A stretch of DNA of 58,609 nucleotides, from NCBI GenBank assembly GCA_036639635.1, contig JAVWIF010000005.1:1-58609 (forward strand). The letters run 5' to 3'. The position numbers and the translations under genes are program-made. Below, piece by piece: positions 1 through 8,471 of the stretch. Under the pieces are notes generated by a model. It made no database searches. It was given only the letters and a program-made list of their open reading frames with translations, and was not told the DNA's origin. Source of the stretch: JAVWIF01 sp036639635. GTDB lineage: Bacteria; Bacillota_I; Bacilli_A; Erysipelotrichales; Erysipelotrichaceae. Within the stretch, counting starts at the first letter, position 1, and every line of letters begins with the position of its first letter.

Positions 1-115
1 CCTTTAAATACTCATCTTCTTCTTCAAAAAGTTGTGTACGTTCTACTTCATATGCTACTTCAAAACCATGTTCTAAATAATAAGCGGTGATATTTCTTGC
101 TTCACTATTTTTCAT
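1..115 (-). CDS. Hypothetical protein, N-terminal part only (cut by window start)
   Basis: The reading frame opens with an ATG at 113-115 preceded by a GAGGG ribosome binding site about six bases upstream, and stays open for 38 codons until the window edge. The visible part begins MKNSEARNITAYYLEHGFEV and continues with an acidic, glutamate-rich stretch. It lies 27 bases after the stop of the diguanylate cyclase and is probably in the same transcript. I do not recognise the family from so short a piece. The clear start signal makes it likely to be a real gene. Confidence 0.6.
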   Translation of the reverse strand, partial: MKNSEARNITAYYLEHGFEVAYEVERTQLFEEEDEYLK

Positions 116-142
116 TTGTATCCCTCTTTATTTTTCATCAAA

Positions 143-2293
143 TTACGAACCAATTCTAAAGCTTCCTTTATTATTATTCTTTGCCTCATATAAAGCTTTA
201 TCAGCATTAACTAATAACTCTTCACAATCATTCATACCATCTTCTACCCAAGCTAAACCTATGGATATAGAAATTGGTTTTATACTACCATCAGGGCATG
301 TTAATGGTTCACTTGCTAACATCGTATAGAATTTATGAAGCAGTCTATGAATTTCTTCTTGAGAATCTTCATCATATAAAAATACATGAAATTCATCTCC
401 AGATCGTCTTCCTACTATACTATTATCAACATGCATTTGTAACATAAACTCTCCTGCTTTACGTAAATAAATATCACCCCATTGATGTCCATAGGTATCA
501 TTCACTTTTTTAAAATCATCTAAATCCAGCATTAACATCGCTGATACTTTACGATTATCATTATCCTTATTTAGTATCTCATTTACTTTCTTTACAAAAA
601 GTTCATGTGCACATAGACTCGTTAAAGCATCATAGTCACGTTCTAATTTAATCTTTTTACGTTCCACTATTTCTGCTGTCACATCACGAGCTATACCTAA
701 CACTGAGCTAGTTGTAGAGCGCGTACTAATCTCAATCCATTTAGGAGGTAAAAGATCAAGTCTATATATATGATCTTCATCTTCTTCTAAAACGTTCATT
801 TTTTGTTTTAACATTTCATTAAACGCAACCTTATTTTGACATAATGAAATAATTCTTTCTTTCGGTAAGGAAAGTACATCCCATAAGCGTTCTGTCGCAA
901 ATACTTTTTCACTATCTTCACGTACTTCGAATATACCAATAGGAGCTCCTACTAGATCAATGATTTGTGAAGCTCTTAACGTACTTTCTATAAATTGTTT
1001 ATTGGCAGCTTCAATCGCTCCTGATAATTCATCAATTTCTAAAAAACCTGTTTTCTGATAAGAAGGCTCTTGTGAAATATCACTCTCTCTCACGCTTTTT
1101 ACTAAGGAAGTAATTGGTTTTGTAAATCTACGACTCACAAATATTCCACAAATTGCTCCCAATGGGATAGATATCAACAATGATAAAACTAATAAATTTT
1201 GAATTGTATTTGGTAATGCTAATAAATCTTCCTTATCCATAAATCCGACAACATACCATTCTTCTTTTTGAAATGGAGTATTATTTTTATACAACGATAT
1301 CTTTTTAGTACAGGCATAAACATCATTATCAATTGCTTGATTCTCTAGTAATCCAACTCCTTTATTATCTTGATTTTCTGCTAAACTAAAATGTTTCTTC
1401 GTATCTATTTTACGATTCTGTAGTGTTATATTTTCATTTAATGTTTGAATCTTTTGATTATTATTTGTTTGATATCCTAACGAATACCCTAATAGATGTT
1501 CCTCGCTTACTTCTTTTCCTGATAAAAAACTCATCAGATATTCCATCGTAATTCCTGTTCCTACTACACCATGTAGTTTTCCATTTTTATCAAATAAAGG
1601 TCGTGAATAGGTAATGATTTCTTCGGCATTTTCATTTAAATGAAACGGTTTAGACCAATACTCTAATAATTTTGCGTTCTCACTTAAATGGGCATTTTCG
1701 TAAGGTTTCTGATAAAAGTCTTGATTTTCCTTATCTAAGGCTAACCCATATGACCAAGCATCGCCTAACATCGTTTGATTTTTTGTTGCTATATTAGAAG
1801 GTCCTAACAATAGCCGTAAATCACTATTTGCTTTATTATCTAGCAAAGGTCCATAATCTCTAAAATAAATAGCAGAATGCGTGTTATCCTCTTGGTTGTT
1901 ATCATTTAAAATAATAAAACTGTCAGTTGCCGCTGATGCGCGTAACATGGCAATTACTATTGGAGATGCTTTCTCTAGAAAACTATTCATTTGTTCCTTC
2001 GATGAAACATCGTCGTCTCCTAGTATTTCTAATGTTTGCGATAATTTTTCATTATAATAATCAATGTTTGACCATTGATTTTGCATGATTCCTTCCATAT
2101 AATTCTTTTTATTGTTCGTCTTTTCACTATATGCCTGGAATGCTTCTTCTTTTGTTTGTGAAATTACTCCTCCGCATAATAAAATACCCGACAACAAAAG
2201 CGACTGCATAAAAATAATAAGCAGAATTATTATCGTCCATTTATAGGTAATGGAATTTCGTTGTTTTATAATTTCTCTTTTTTTAATTTCCAC
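143..2293 (-). CDS. Membrane sensor diguanylate cyclase (Cache-like, HAMP, PAS-like, GGDEF)
   Basis: Predicted to make cyclic di-GMP from two GTP at the inner face of the membrane in response to an external signal. Seen: a membrane helix at about 20-43, a roughly 320-residue outside region of double-Cache type, a second helix at about 365-386, a HAMP-like linker (RRFTKPITSLV), a PAS-like stretch and a C-terminal GGDEF domain with SGDEF at about 631-635. The first Gly of the motif is Ser, which active cyclases tolerate; no RxxD inhibitory site is seen. I chose the GTG at 2293 because GAGG stands six bases upstream; a TTG at 2317 would add eight residues. The gene overlaps the end of the upstream binding lipoprotein, so the two are probably translationally coupled and may work as a binding-protein/cyclase sensor pair. 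Confidence 0.88.
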   Translation of the reverse strand: MEIKKREIIKQRNSITYKWTIIILLIIFMQSLLLSGILLCGGVISQTKEEAFQAYSEKTNNKKNYMEGIMQNQWSNIDYYNEKLSQTLEILGDDDVSSKEQMNSFLEKASPIVIAMLRASAATDSFIILNDNNQEDNTHSAIYFRDYGPLLDNKANSDLRLLLGPSNIATKNQTMLGDAWSYGLALDKENQDFYQKPYENAHLSENAKLLEYWSKPFHLNENAEEIITYSRPLFDKNGKLHGVVGTGITMEYLMSFLSGKEVSEEHLLGYSLGYQTNNNQKIQTLNENITLQNRKIDTKKHFSLAENQDNKGVGLLENQAIDNDVYACTKKISLYKNNTPFQKEEWYVVGFMDKEDLLALPNTIQNLLVLSLLISIPLGAICGIFVSRRFTKPITSLVKSVRESDISQEPSYQKTGFLEIDELSGAIEAANKQFIESTLRASQIIDLVGAPIGIFEVREDSEKVFATERLWDVLSLPKERIISLCQNKVAFNEMLKQKMNVLEEDEDHIYRLDLLPPKWIEISTRSTTSSVLGIARDVTAEIVERKKIKLERDYDALTSLCAHELFVKKVNEILNKDNDNRKVSAMLMLDLDDFKKVNDTYGHQWGDIYLRKAGEFMLQMHVDNSIVGRRSGDEFHVFLYDEDSQEEIHRLLHKFYTMLASEPLTCPDGSIKPISISIGLAWVEDGMNDCEELLVNADKALYEAKNNNKGSFRIGS

Positions 2294-3785
2294 TATTTTC
2301 CTCGCTATTTTTTTCAATCATTGCATTCGCATCTTTTACCAATTTATTATACCATTGATTAAAGTGTTCATCACTATTATATTCAGCAATTACTGCTTTA
2401 CGATCTTCCCCATTTTGAACGCGCATTTCTACTTGTTTTAAATCGCGTTGTGCGTTTTGTGGTAAAGAACTTTCTAACAATGCTTTGACATCATATTCAC
2501 CAGCAAATGGTTTATTGTTATACATCGTATAATCACTCAACATATGTTGTGCTGTCTGTAAAGCTTTCGTAATCGCAGGATTTGGCGAATCTTTTTTTGC
2601 TGTTTCTCTGGCTTGCTTAATTGATTCTTCGCTTAATGCTGCTTTTTGAACTGGTAAGAAACCAATAGAGGCTGTGAAAATAGAATTCTGTTCAGGTTTT
2701 GTAAACCACTTTAAAAACAATGCAGAAGCATACTCATGGGCTTTATCACTTTTAGAAATACTCATATCCATCCCTCGAATTGGAGCATAATGTTTGCCTC
2801 CTTTAAGAGAAGGATAAGGTAATACTTTACAAGTAACCTTTGTTGATGTTCCTTTATCAACCGTTATCTTCGTTGGAAAATAATTACCACCAGCACTAGA
2901 CATAACACTTGCAATAATTGTACCAGCGCTAACATCTGCCGACGTATAAGAATTTTCTTTCTTATACCATCCACTTAAATAACCTTCATAATATATATCC
3001 CAAGCACGTTTCGCATCTTCTTCACTATATACAAAAGTAGTCTTGTTTTCATTATCAGTTTTATACATTGTACCACCAGCAGATTTTGTAAGCATTAACA
3101 TAAAGTGATACATAGAGTCCATTCCCCAGAATGCTTTCCCATCATTCAACTCTACTGTTTTTTCATCTGTCCATTCGTAGTAGCGTTTTGCTACTCCTTT
3201 CATACCTTCCCAAGTAGCCAATTCCTCTTCCTTTGTATTGGTAGCATTCGCAAATGCTTCCCATTCGTTTTGATTTATAAAAATTGCCTCTGTAGATTTA
3301 GAAACAGGTATTAGTTTTAATTTATTATCTTTACCAATTCGATCGTTTTCTAAAAAGATCTGATTGTATTGTTCTAATTCTTTTTTTGAAAAGTATTCTT
3401 CTAAATCAACCAATCCAACCAATTGATCAATTAAATATGCATTGTCTGGATATGCTGTAAAAATATTTGGTAATGGTTCACTACCAATTTTCTTTTTTGC
3501 TGCATCAATCACAACTTCTTTTAATTTTTCGCTCTTCCCATAACTTTTTGCTTCGACAATAATACCTTCATCTTTACCAATTGTTTCATTAAAGGTTGCT
3601 ATTTGGGAGTCTAACAACACTTTTGCTGCACTATCTTGATAATGCCACAAGCTAATCGTAATTGGATTTTTGGGATCTAAGCCAACTTTTGCACTTTCAG
3701 AGGAACTACAACCACCTAAAAATAGCAAACCTACCAAACTAGTGCAAAGTAATTTCTTTGCCAATCTGTTCATTTTAATTTTCAT
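2283..3785 (-). CDS. Extracellular solute-binding lipoprotein (family 1 type)
   Basis: A 500-residue lipoprotein of the ABC-transporter sugar-binding family. Seen: a basic N-terminus, a hydrophobic stretch and a lipobox LGGC with the modified Cys at about 26, followed by a Ser-rich linker; the mature part has features usual in this family, such as ISLWHYQ near the start and many aromatic residues. The ATG at 3785 is preferred because GGTGA lies about five bases upstream; an in-frame ATG four codons earlier overlaps that site. No permease or ATPase gene is next to it. Instead its last codons overlap the start of a membrane diguanylate cyclase, which suggests it delivers a ligand signal to that cyclase rather than (or besides) feeding a transporter. 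That role is inference. Confidence 0.85.
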   Translation of the reverse strand: MKIKMNRLAKKLLCTSLVGLLFLGGCSSSESAKVGLDPKNPITISLWHYQDSAAKVLLDSQIATFNETIGKDEGIIVEAKSYGKSEKLKEVVIDAAKKKIGSEPLPNIFTAYPDNAYLIDQLVGLVDLEEYFSKKELEQYNQIFLENDRIGKDNKLKLIPVSKSTEAIFINQNEWEAFANATNTKEEELATWEGMKGVAKRYYEWTDEKTVELNDGKAFWGMDSMYHFMLMLTKSAGGTMYKTDNENKTTFVYSEEDAKRAWDIYYEGYLSGWYKKENSYTSADVSAGTIIASVMSSAGGNYFPTKITVDKGTSTKVTCKVLPYPSLKGGKHYAPIRGMDMSISKSDKAHEYASALFLKWFTKPEQNSIFTASIGFLPVQKAALSEESIKQARETAKKDSPNPAITKALQTAQHMLSDYTMYNNKPFAGEYDVKALLESSLPQNAQRDLKQVEMRVQNGEDRKAVIAEYNSDEHFNQWYNKLVKDANAMIEKNSEENSGN

Positions 3786-3828
3786 TTTTATCACCATTAT
3801 AATTATCTTTGTATGTTTCTATAGTATA

Positions 3829-3857
3829 AGTATATCAAAATGTATAAGTTTGAGCAA
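3829..3857 (-). promoter_or_regulatory. Promoter of the binding-protein/diguanylate cyclase operon
   Basis: A -35 hexamer TTGCTC (3852-3857) and a -10 hexamer TATACT (3829-3834) on the minus strand are separated by 17 bases. A second TATACT follows directly (3823-3828). It stands about 45 bases before the lipoprotein start. Confidence 0.6.
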
Positions 3858-3994
3858 TAACAAATCTGTCATGCACTTTATTTACCAAAAGCATCAGTTC
3901 ATAAAGAAAGCACCTACCATTACTGATAGATGCTCCTACAAAGCTGTTCGCATTTGATTTTGGAAGACAAGAAATCTTACAATATCACATTATG

Positions 3995-4483
3995 CTATTT
4001 TTGTTCATCATTAGCATTTAATTCAGTTTCAATTATGTCTTGTTTTTTCTTATTAACTTGGTATAAAATTTCAAGTATAATAAAAGCAGTTATCGTTGCA
4101 CACAGAAATGTTATTCCAGCTACCAATAGCGTATTTAGACCAATTGGGAGTGGAGAAGCATCACTATACTTAATATAATTGAGAAGCGTATTAATAATAG
4201 TAACAGTAATTCCGCACACAAGGCTATTAATAATTACGAGCATATGCTTACCTTTTTTTGAAACAAAAAGGTCATTACCAACTAATAGATTGCGGACAAT
4301 TACATAAATTGCCGCAACAATAAATAAAACCACTTCTACTGCATACTGTATAAAAGGTGCATCAAATAAATACTGCTGAACGAATACTGAAATAATTAAA
4401 CCAATCCAAACAATATTGAAAGCTTCATTTCCTATTTTACTTTTTTGAGCGATTACTCTTTCATCCTGAATCTGTTTTTTCAT
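3995..4483 (-). CDS. DUF6773-type four-helix membrane protein
   Basis: A 162-residue protein with four predicted membrane helices after a charged cytoplasmic N-terminus (KKQIQDERVIAQKSK) and a charged tail ending in NDEQK. The layout and N-terminal pattern resemble the DUF6773 family of Firmicutes membrane proteins, commonly encoded directly after a small XRE regulator, as here. The start ATG at 4483 overlaps the stop of the regulator in an ATGA arrangement, with GGGAGG just upstream; an ATG at 4498 lies before that site and is less likely. Function unknown; the coupling says its amount is tied to that of the regulator. Confidence 0.75.
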   Translation of the reverse strand: MKKQIQDERVIAQKSKIGNEAFNIVWIGLIISVFVQQYLFDAPFIQYAVEVVLFIVAAIYVIVRNLLVGNDLFVSKKGKHMLVIINSLVCGITVTIINTLLNYIKYSDASPLPIGLNTLLVAGITFLCATITAFIILEILYQVNKKKQDIIETELNANDEQK

Positions 4484-4680
4484 TTGATTTCCTCCCAAAA
4501 TAAATCATTTAATGTTTTATCAAGTACTTGGCATATTGATATACAAAGTTTTAGCGTCGGATTATAATCTCCCGCTTCTATTAGGCCTATTGTCTGCCTT
4601 GTAACACCGACAGCTTTTGCCAAATCATCCTGTTTCATATCACACTCAATTCGTGCAATTTTCATACGTTTATTTTTCAT
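4480..4680 (-). CDS. Small XRE-family transcriptional regulator
   Basis: A 66-residue protein that is almost entirely a helix-turn-helix domain. The recognition region (QDDLAKAVGVTRQTIGLIE) and the following NPTLKLCISICQ helix are typical of short Cro/CI-type repressors paired with membrane proteins. The ATG at 4680 is chosen because GGAGA stands at a good distance; the longer frame upstream has no ribosome site. It probably represses its own operon: its promoter carries three copies of a near-identical octamer spaced by exactly 21 bp. Its stop codon overlaps the DUF6773 start. Confidence 0.88.
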   Translation of the reverse strand: MKNKRMKIARIECDMKQDDLAKAVGVTRQTIGLIEAGDYNPTLKLCISICQVLDKTLNDLFWEEIK

Positions 4681-4695
4681 TCGCGTTCTCCTTAC

Positions 4696-4745
4696 ATTGC
4701 ATATAATACTATATCTATTACATAATGTCAATTATATATTGCATA
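4696..4745. promoter_or_regulatory. Three direct repeats at 21-bp spacing, candidate XRE operator
   Basis: The plus strand reads ATTGCATA at 4696-4703, ATTACATA at 4717-4724 and ATTGCATA at 4738-4745. Start-to-start distance is 21 bp both times, two turns of the helix, so all three face the same side. One overlaps the -10, one sits in the spacer, one lies upstream of the -35. The regulator encoded downstream is the obvious candidate to bind here. Confidence 0.6.
4703..4731 (-). promoter_or_regulatory. Strong promoter of the XRE/DUF6773 operon
   Basis: A perfect -35 TTGACA (4726-4731) and a -10 TATTAT (4703-4708) are 17 bases apart on the minus strand, about 22 bases before the regulator start. 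Confidence 0.8.
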
Positions 4746-4822
4746 ATATTTGCTAATTACGCTTTTATTTATTTCAAAATAGCATGCATTTGATTTAATT
4801 AATAGCGGTTTCCTTCTCTAAA

Positions 4823-4859
4823 AAATAGCAATGTACAATTATTTTGTACGTTGCTATTT
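4823..4859 (-). terminator. Terminator after the fic remnant
   Basis: Sixteen-base arms (4823-4838 and 4844-4859) with one wobble pair and a five-base loop, followed on the minus strand by a run of T. It lies about 130 bases after the fic stop; between them I see no gene. Confidence 0.75.
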
Positions 4860-4986
4860 CATTTTTAAATTATTTGTAACTAAACTTTTTACCAAGTTCA
4901 AGTATTGGATTACATTTTAAAACTAGTTTATTTTTAAAAATCATACAATAAACAAAATATTCTACTGAACACTACTGACTTGCCAT

Positions 4987-5702
4987 TTACTTCTCTTTCA
5001 TACACTCATGTGGACGCTCCACATAATCTTTAACCTTATACTCGCCAATGCTTTCATAGTTTCCAGTGATAGTAGCAGAAATATCATCCTTATTAAGGCT
5101 ATCTCCTAATATTGCATCAGCAAAAATACGCTCAAGATATTCGTGTTTTGAGTACCTTCCTTGCGATGCCCATACCAAAGCATTTCTCACATAAGCTGAA
5201 TGAGTTTTAAAGAGCTCATGACTTACTTCAAATCCAAGGTGTTTTGCCAATAGTACAGCAAATACAATACAAGTTATGGTATTGCCCTCTCTAAAGGGAT
5301 GTATCTGCCATATTGATGCTATAATTCTCTCTAAGCGAAACACAATGCCCTTTTCATTGCCATCTGTTCTTTTCAGTTTCTTTACTTCCTCCATTACAGC
5401 ATCAAGCTGTTTCTTGATCTGTATAGAGAAAGTATAACTAACACTATCTCCTCCCAGTACATCTTCATTCTTAGCAATTTGAATTGTACGGAACTCACCA
5501 GCCCAATCATAGATTTGTCCAAATATATTTAGTGAATATCTTGCAATGTTTTTGTATCAAAAGCCTTATAAGATTGGTTATAGACGGCAAGCATAGATAG
5601 GTTTGTTATATCAGCCTCGGCTCTACCTAATAAATCACGGTCTTTGATAGACGCAATATTTTGCAAAATATCTACATCGTCATATAAATAAGGATCTCCC
5701 AT
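4987..5702 (-). pseudogene. Fic-domain protein gene broken by a frameshift
   Basis: Fic proteins transfer AMP from ATP to target proteins. Two frames together make one Fic protein of about 240 residues: the first (start ATG 5702, site GGAGGTG) runs MGDPYLYDDVDIL to LQDIH and stops at 5529; the second continues as IFGQIYDWAGEFRTIQIAKN, then QLDAVMEE and the catalytic loop HPFREGNTIT. A usual Fic sequence would read DIHKYIFGQIYDWAGEFRT here; five bases stand where six are needed, so a single-base deletion explains the break. In the catalytic loop the usual Arg of HPFREGNTRT is Ile, a second sign of decay. No full-length product is expected. A sequencing error at 5525-5530 is the alternative. 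Confidence 0.75.
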
Positions 5703-5703
5703 C

Positions 5704-6228
5704 TTACACCTCCGTAGCAAAGCCGTACATATTTAATGTGGTTTCAAATATAGAAAGAAAAGATTTATCTCCGTTTTTCCATTTATCAATATTCTTCTCT
5801 GTAGTTTTGCTAACATATATACCCTCAATGGCATTTAATGCAAAGGCAAAGGATGCACTACGTTCTTTTTGCACATTACTTAGCGAATCCATACCCCAAG
5901 ATAATTTAAGCAGTGTAAGGGATCTAGCTATATTTTTATCAATCAGTTTAACTGCCTGTTCCAGTTCTTTTAAACGTAGTTCAATTTTAGGAAACTCAGC
6001 TTTATATTTCTTGCAAAGCTCCACCTGTTCTTTTATAATTTCAACTTCATTTTCTTTTAAATACTTGCTTGTTATTTTTCCATTCACTCTATTTTGCAGA
6101 TAATAATATTGTTTTTCTTTGATAGTTTTCGTAGAAATATATCCCTCAAGAAGGGACGGAAGTGTTTGCTCTATTTCATTTTTTTGATGCAGAAGTTCTT
6201 TATATTCATTCATAATAATAGCTAACAT
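5704..6228 (-). CDS. Probable Fic antitoxin-like protein
   Basis: A 174-residue, mainly helical, Lys/Glu-rich soluble protein directly upstream of the fic gene (one base between stop and fic start). Near the C-terminus is ALNAIEGIYVS followed by a helix and KWKNGDKSF. This resembles the inhibitory helix of Fic antitoxins and Fic regulatory segments ([S/T]xxxE[G/N], often SNAIEGN), where the Glu blocks ATP binding; here the Ser/Thr position is Leu. The first half contains YYYLQNRVNGKITSKYL, a pattern found in small proteins of unknown function (DUF6788-like). I infer a class I antitoxin. As the toxin is broken, the gene may now lack its partner. The start ATG at 6228 has GAGGTGAT upstream. Confidence 0.6.
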   Translation of the reverse strand: MLAIIMNEYKELLHQKNEIEQTLPSLLEGYISTKTIKEKQYYYLQNRVNGKITSKYLKENEVEIIKEQVELCKKYKAEFPKIELRLKELEQAVKLIDKNIARSLTLLKLSWGMDSLSNVQKERSASFAFALNAIEGIYVSKTTEKNIDKWKNGDKSFLSIFETTLNMYGFATEV

Positions 6229-6246
6229 TCATTATCACCTCACTGT

Positions 6247-6274
6247 TTAATATAATTATTGAAGCATATGTTAA
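6247..6274 (-). promoter_or_regulatory. Promoter of the antitoxin-fic unit
   Basis: TTAACA (6269-6274) and TATTAA (6247-6252) are separated by 16 bases on the minus strand, about 20 bases before the start codon. Moderate match to consensus. Confidence 0.45.
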
Positions 6275-6310
6275 CCTAATTATCAGTATTTTATTAATTT
6301 TGTAGGTTAA

Positions 6311-6368
6311 TAAAAAACAAGGGATTTCCACCAGCCGGAAAAAATTCTCCAGATAGTTGAAACCCCTT
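6311..6368 (-). terminator. Probable terminator after rlmD
   Basis: Arms AAGGGATTTC (6319-6328) and GAAACCCCTT (6359-6368) pair with one mismatch around a long, partly paired inner region; the minus strand then reads a T-rich run (6312-6317). Confidence 0.5.
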
Positions 6369-6393
6369 TATTTCAAATCTGTTACACACTCTG

Positions 6394-7722
6394 CTATTTT
6401 ATCTTTGACATCAACGCAACATTCTCCACATGAAAACTATATGGAAACATATCTACAGGTTGAATCTTATCTGCTTTATAATTGTGTTCGTATAACATTT
6501 TTAAATCTCTAGCAAGTGTTGCAGGATCACAAGAAACATAAATGATTTTATTTGGATTCATTGCTACCATACTCTGTAAAGTACTTTCGTCACAACCTTT
6601 ACGTGGAGGATCCACAACAATAATGTCAGGACGCAATTTAGTTTCACTTAACTCTTTAGCAATTGTTGCCGCATCACTACAAATAAATTCAATGTTACTT
6701 ATATTATTTAATTTAGCATTGTTTTTCGCATCTTCTATCGCTTGTGGGACAATTTCTATTCCTATTACTTTCTTAGCTTTTTGTGCTAGAAACATAGATA
6801 TGGTTCCTACTCCACAATATAAATCAAGGACTGTTTCATTTCCCTTTAGATTGGCAAATTCAAGTGCTTTTCCATATAAGACTTCTGTTTGTTTTGGATT
6901 TACTTGATAAAATGATTTAGAAGATATCTGAAACTTTAAATCATGGATGGAATCCGTGATTTTATCTTCTCCATAGAGAAGATATTCTTTTTCTCCTAAT
7001 ATGACATTACCATCACGTGTATTCACATTTACAATAACACTTTTAATAAAAGAAAGCGTGTTCACTAGTTCTTCTTGCATAGCTTTCATATGAGGAAATT
7101 CTTTTCTTTTTACAATCCAGACCACCATTACTTCACCACTATGGAATCCATCCTTAATTAACAAGTGACGAAAGAAGTTAGCATTTCCATAACGTTCTAA
7201 TAAAGAACGCATGAGCTTTAATACTTCATTGATACGTTTACTTTGAATCATGCAATGATCACTATCGATAATAGAATTGCTATTAATACGATAAAAACCT
7301 GTCACTACATGCGTATCTTTTAGCCCTACTGGTATTTGTCCTTTATTACGATAGTGTGCTTGGTCTTCCATTCCTAATACATCTTCTATGTGAACATCTA
7401 TTTTTGCTATCCGTTCCATAACATCAACTACTTTTTGTTTCTTATAAGAAAGTTGTTCAGGATAAGACATATGTTGTAATTGACAACCTCCACACTCTTT
7501 TGCAATGGGACAAAGAGGCGTTATTCTTTGAGGACTTGGTGTTGTTAACTTAATTAATTTACCAAAGGCAAAGTTTTTCTTAGCTAGGGTGATATTAATT
7601 TCACCACTTTCATCCTTCATCATGCCTTTTACAAAAATGGGATAGCCATCCGTTTTTACTACACCATGACCATCATGGGTATAACCAATACAACTAGCAT
7701 TAATACGATCGTTTTTTTTCAT
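6394..7722 (-). CDS. rlmD: 23S rRNA (uracil-C5)-methyltransferase, TrmA/RlmD family
   Basis: Methylates C5 of uridine in RNA with S-adenosylmethionine. Seen in the 442 residues: a TRAM RNA-binding domain at about 1-58; an iron-sulfur cluster motif with Cys at 71, 77 and 80 and a fourth near 157 (DSDHCMIQ); a methyltransferase fold with LDLYCGVGTISMFLA at about 300-314; the DPPRKGCDE motif; and the catalytic Cys in IIYVSCDPATLARDL. Length and domains fit the RlmD/RlmCD group; whether it modifies one or two 23S positions cannot be told. It starts just downstream of a strong terminator that ends the preceding gene, so it depends on readthrough or on a promoter inside that gene. Confidence 0.92.
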   Translation of the reverse strand: MKKNDRINASCIGYTHDGHGVVKTDGYPIFVKGMMKDESGEINITLAKKNFAFGKLIKLTTPSPQRITPLCPIAKECGGCQLQHMSYPEQLSYKKQKVVDVMERIAKIDVHIEDVLGMEDQAHYRNKGQIPVGLKDTHVVTGFYRINSNSIIDSDHCMIQSKRINEVLKLMRSLLERYGNANFFRHLLIKDGFHSGEVMVVWIVKRKEFPHMKAMQEELVNTLSFIKSVIVNVNTRDGNVILGEKEYLLYGEDKITDSIHDLKFQISSKSFYQVNPKQTEVLYGKALEFANLKGNETVLDLYCGVGTISMFLAQKAKKVIGIEIVPQAIEDAKNNAKLNNISNIEFICSDAATIAKELSETKLRPDIIVVDPPRKGCDESTLQSMVAMNPNKIIYVSCDPATLARDLKMLYEHNYKADKIQPVDMFPYSFHVENVALMSKIK

Positions 7723-7736
7723 TTTCTTACCTACTC

Positions 7737-7758
7737 AAAAAAAGGGCGTTTGCCCTTT
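7737..7758 (-). terminator. Terminator overlapping the stop of the 197-residue gene
   Basis: Arms AAAGGGC and GCCCTTT around AAAC, followed by a T run on the minus strand. The TAA stop of the upstream gene overlaps the hairpin, and the rlmD start is only 15 bases beyond it. Confidence 0.75.
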
Positions 7759-8350
7759 ATTTTGCTTCCTTTTGTTCTGTTAATAATTTATCCGATATCT
7801 CTTTGTTTTTAGGAGATGAAGGAGTGGAAACATTTGCCTCTTTAGCAGCTGATGTCTTTGTTTTTATCATATAGACTTGTCCATCGGCTGGTTTTTTTTC
7901 ATCGGGAATATAATTGTATACATGTATTTCTAAATCATACATCTTGTCATTCTTTTTGTTGTTTGTAAAATACGTTTCAATGGGAACTACTCCATTTACT
8001 TGGTCATAAGAACTATTCATAATAGCTGTTATTGTATCTGCATTAGCATCGTCACGAACATCAATACTAATACGTAATGTAGCACTAATTAAATTAACTT
8101 CTACATTCTCTACACCATCTACTTTAAGTGATGTTTTTAGTTGATCTGTTTGCTTTGCACTAATTGCTGGATTCAAGGAATTATCAAAACGATTCCCTGT
8201 TGTTGGTTTCCCACTACTTTCTTTCGCACCTAAATAAATATAAGCTAATAGTAACAGAGGAATAAGAAGAACAATTCCAGCTGTCCAATATAGTATTTTA
8301 CTTTTCTTGCTAATGCTACCTTTCGTATCGCTTTTCTTTTTCTTATTCAT
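7757..8350 (-). CDS. Single-pass membrane protein of unknown function
   Basis: A 197-residue protein with a very basic N-terminus (MNKKKKSDTKGSISKKSK), one membrane helix at about 19-41 and an outside domain of about 150 residues, ending in a Lys/Ser-rich tail. The outside domain has alternating hydrophobic strands (VENVEVNLISATLRISIDV) and a stretch on which DANADTITAIMNSSYDQV forms a helix. I do not recognise a family. It lies after gatB with its own promoter and ends in its own terminator, so it is a single-gene unit. The ATG has AGGAG seven bases upstream. Confidence 0.75.
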   Translation of the reverse strand: MNKKKKSDTKGSISKKSKILYWTAGIVLLIPLLLLAYIYLGAKESSGKPTTGNRFDNSLNPAISAKQTDQLKTSLKVDGVENVEVNLISATLRISIDVRDDANADTITAIMNSSYDQVNGVVPIETYFTNNKKNDKMYDLEIHVYNYIPDEKKPADGQVYMIKTKTSAAKEANVSTPSSPKNKEISDKLLTEQKEAK

Positions 8351-8404
8351 CCTAACACTCCTAACAAATTCATGTGTGTATCTTGCCTTTATAAAGATAT
8401 ATTT

Positions 8405-8433
8405 AGTATATCATAATACCTAGTATAACACAA
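8405..8433 (-). promoter_or_regulatory. Promoter of the 197-residue membrane protein gene
   Basis: TTGTGT (8428-8433) and TATACT (8405-8410) on the minus strand, 17 bases apart. It lies in the 121-base gap after gatB, which holds no other clear feature. Confidence 0.55.
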
Positions 8434-8471
8434 AATCTAAAATTCAACGAATCATCATCCTTACATTTTGT

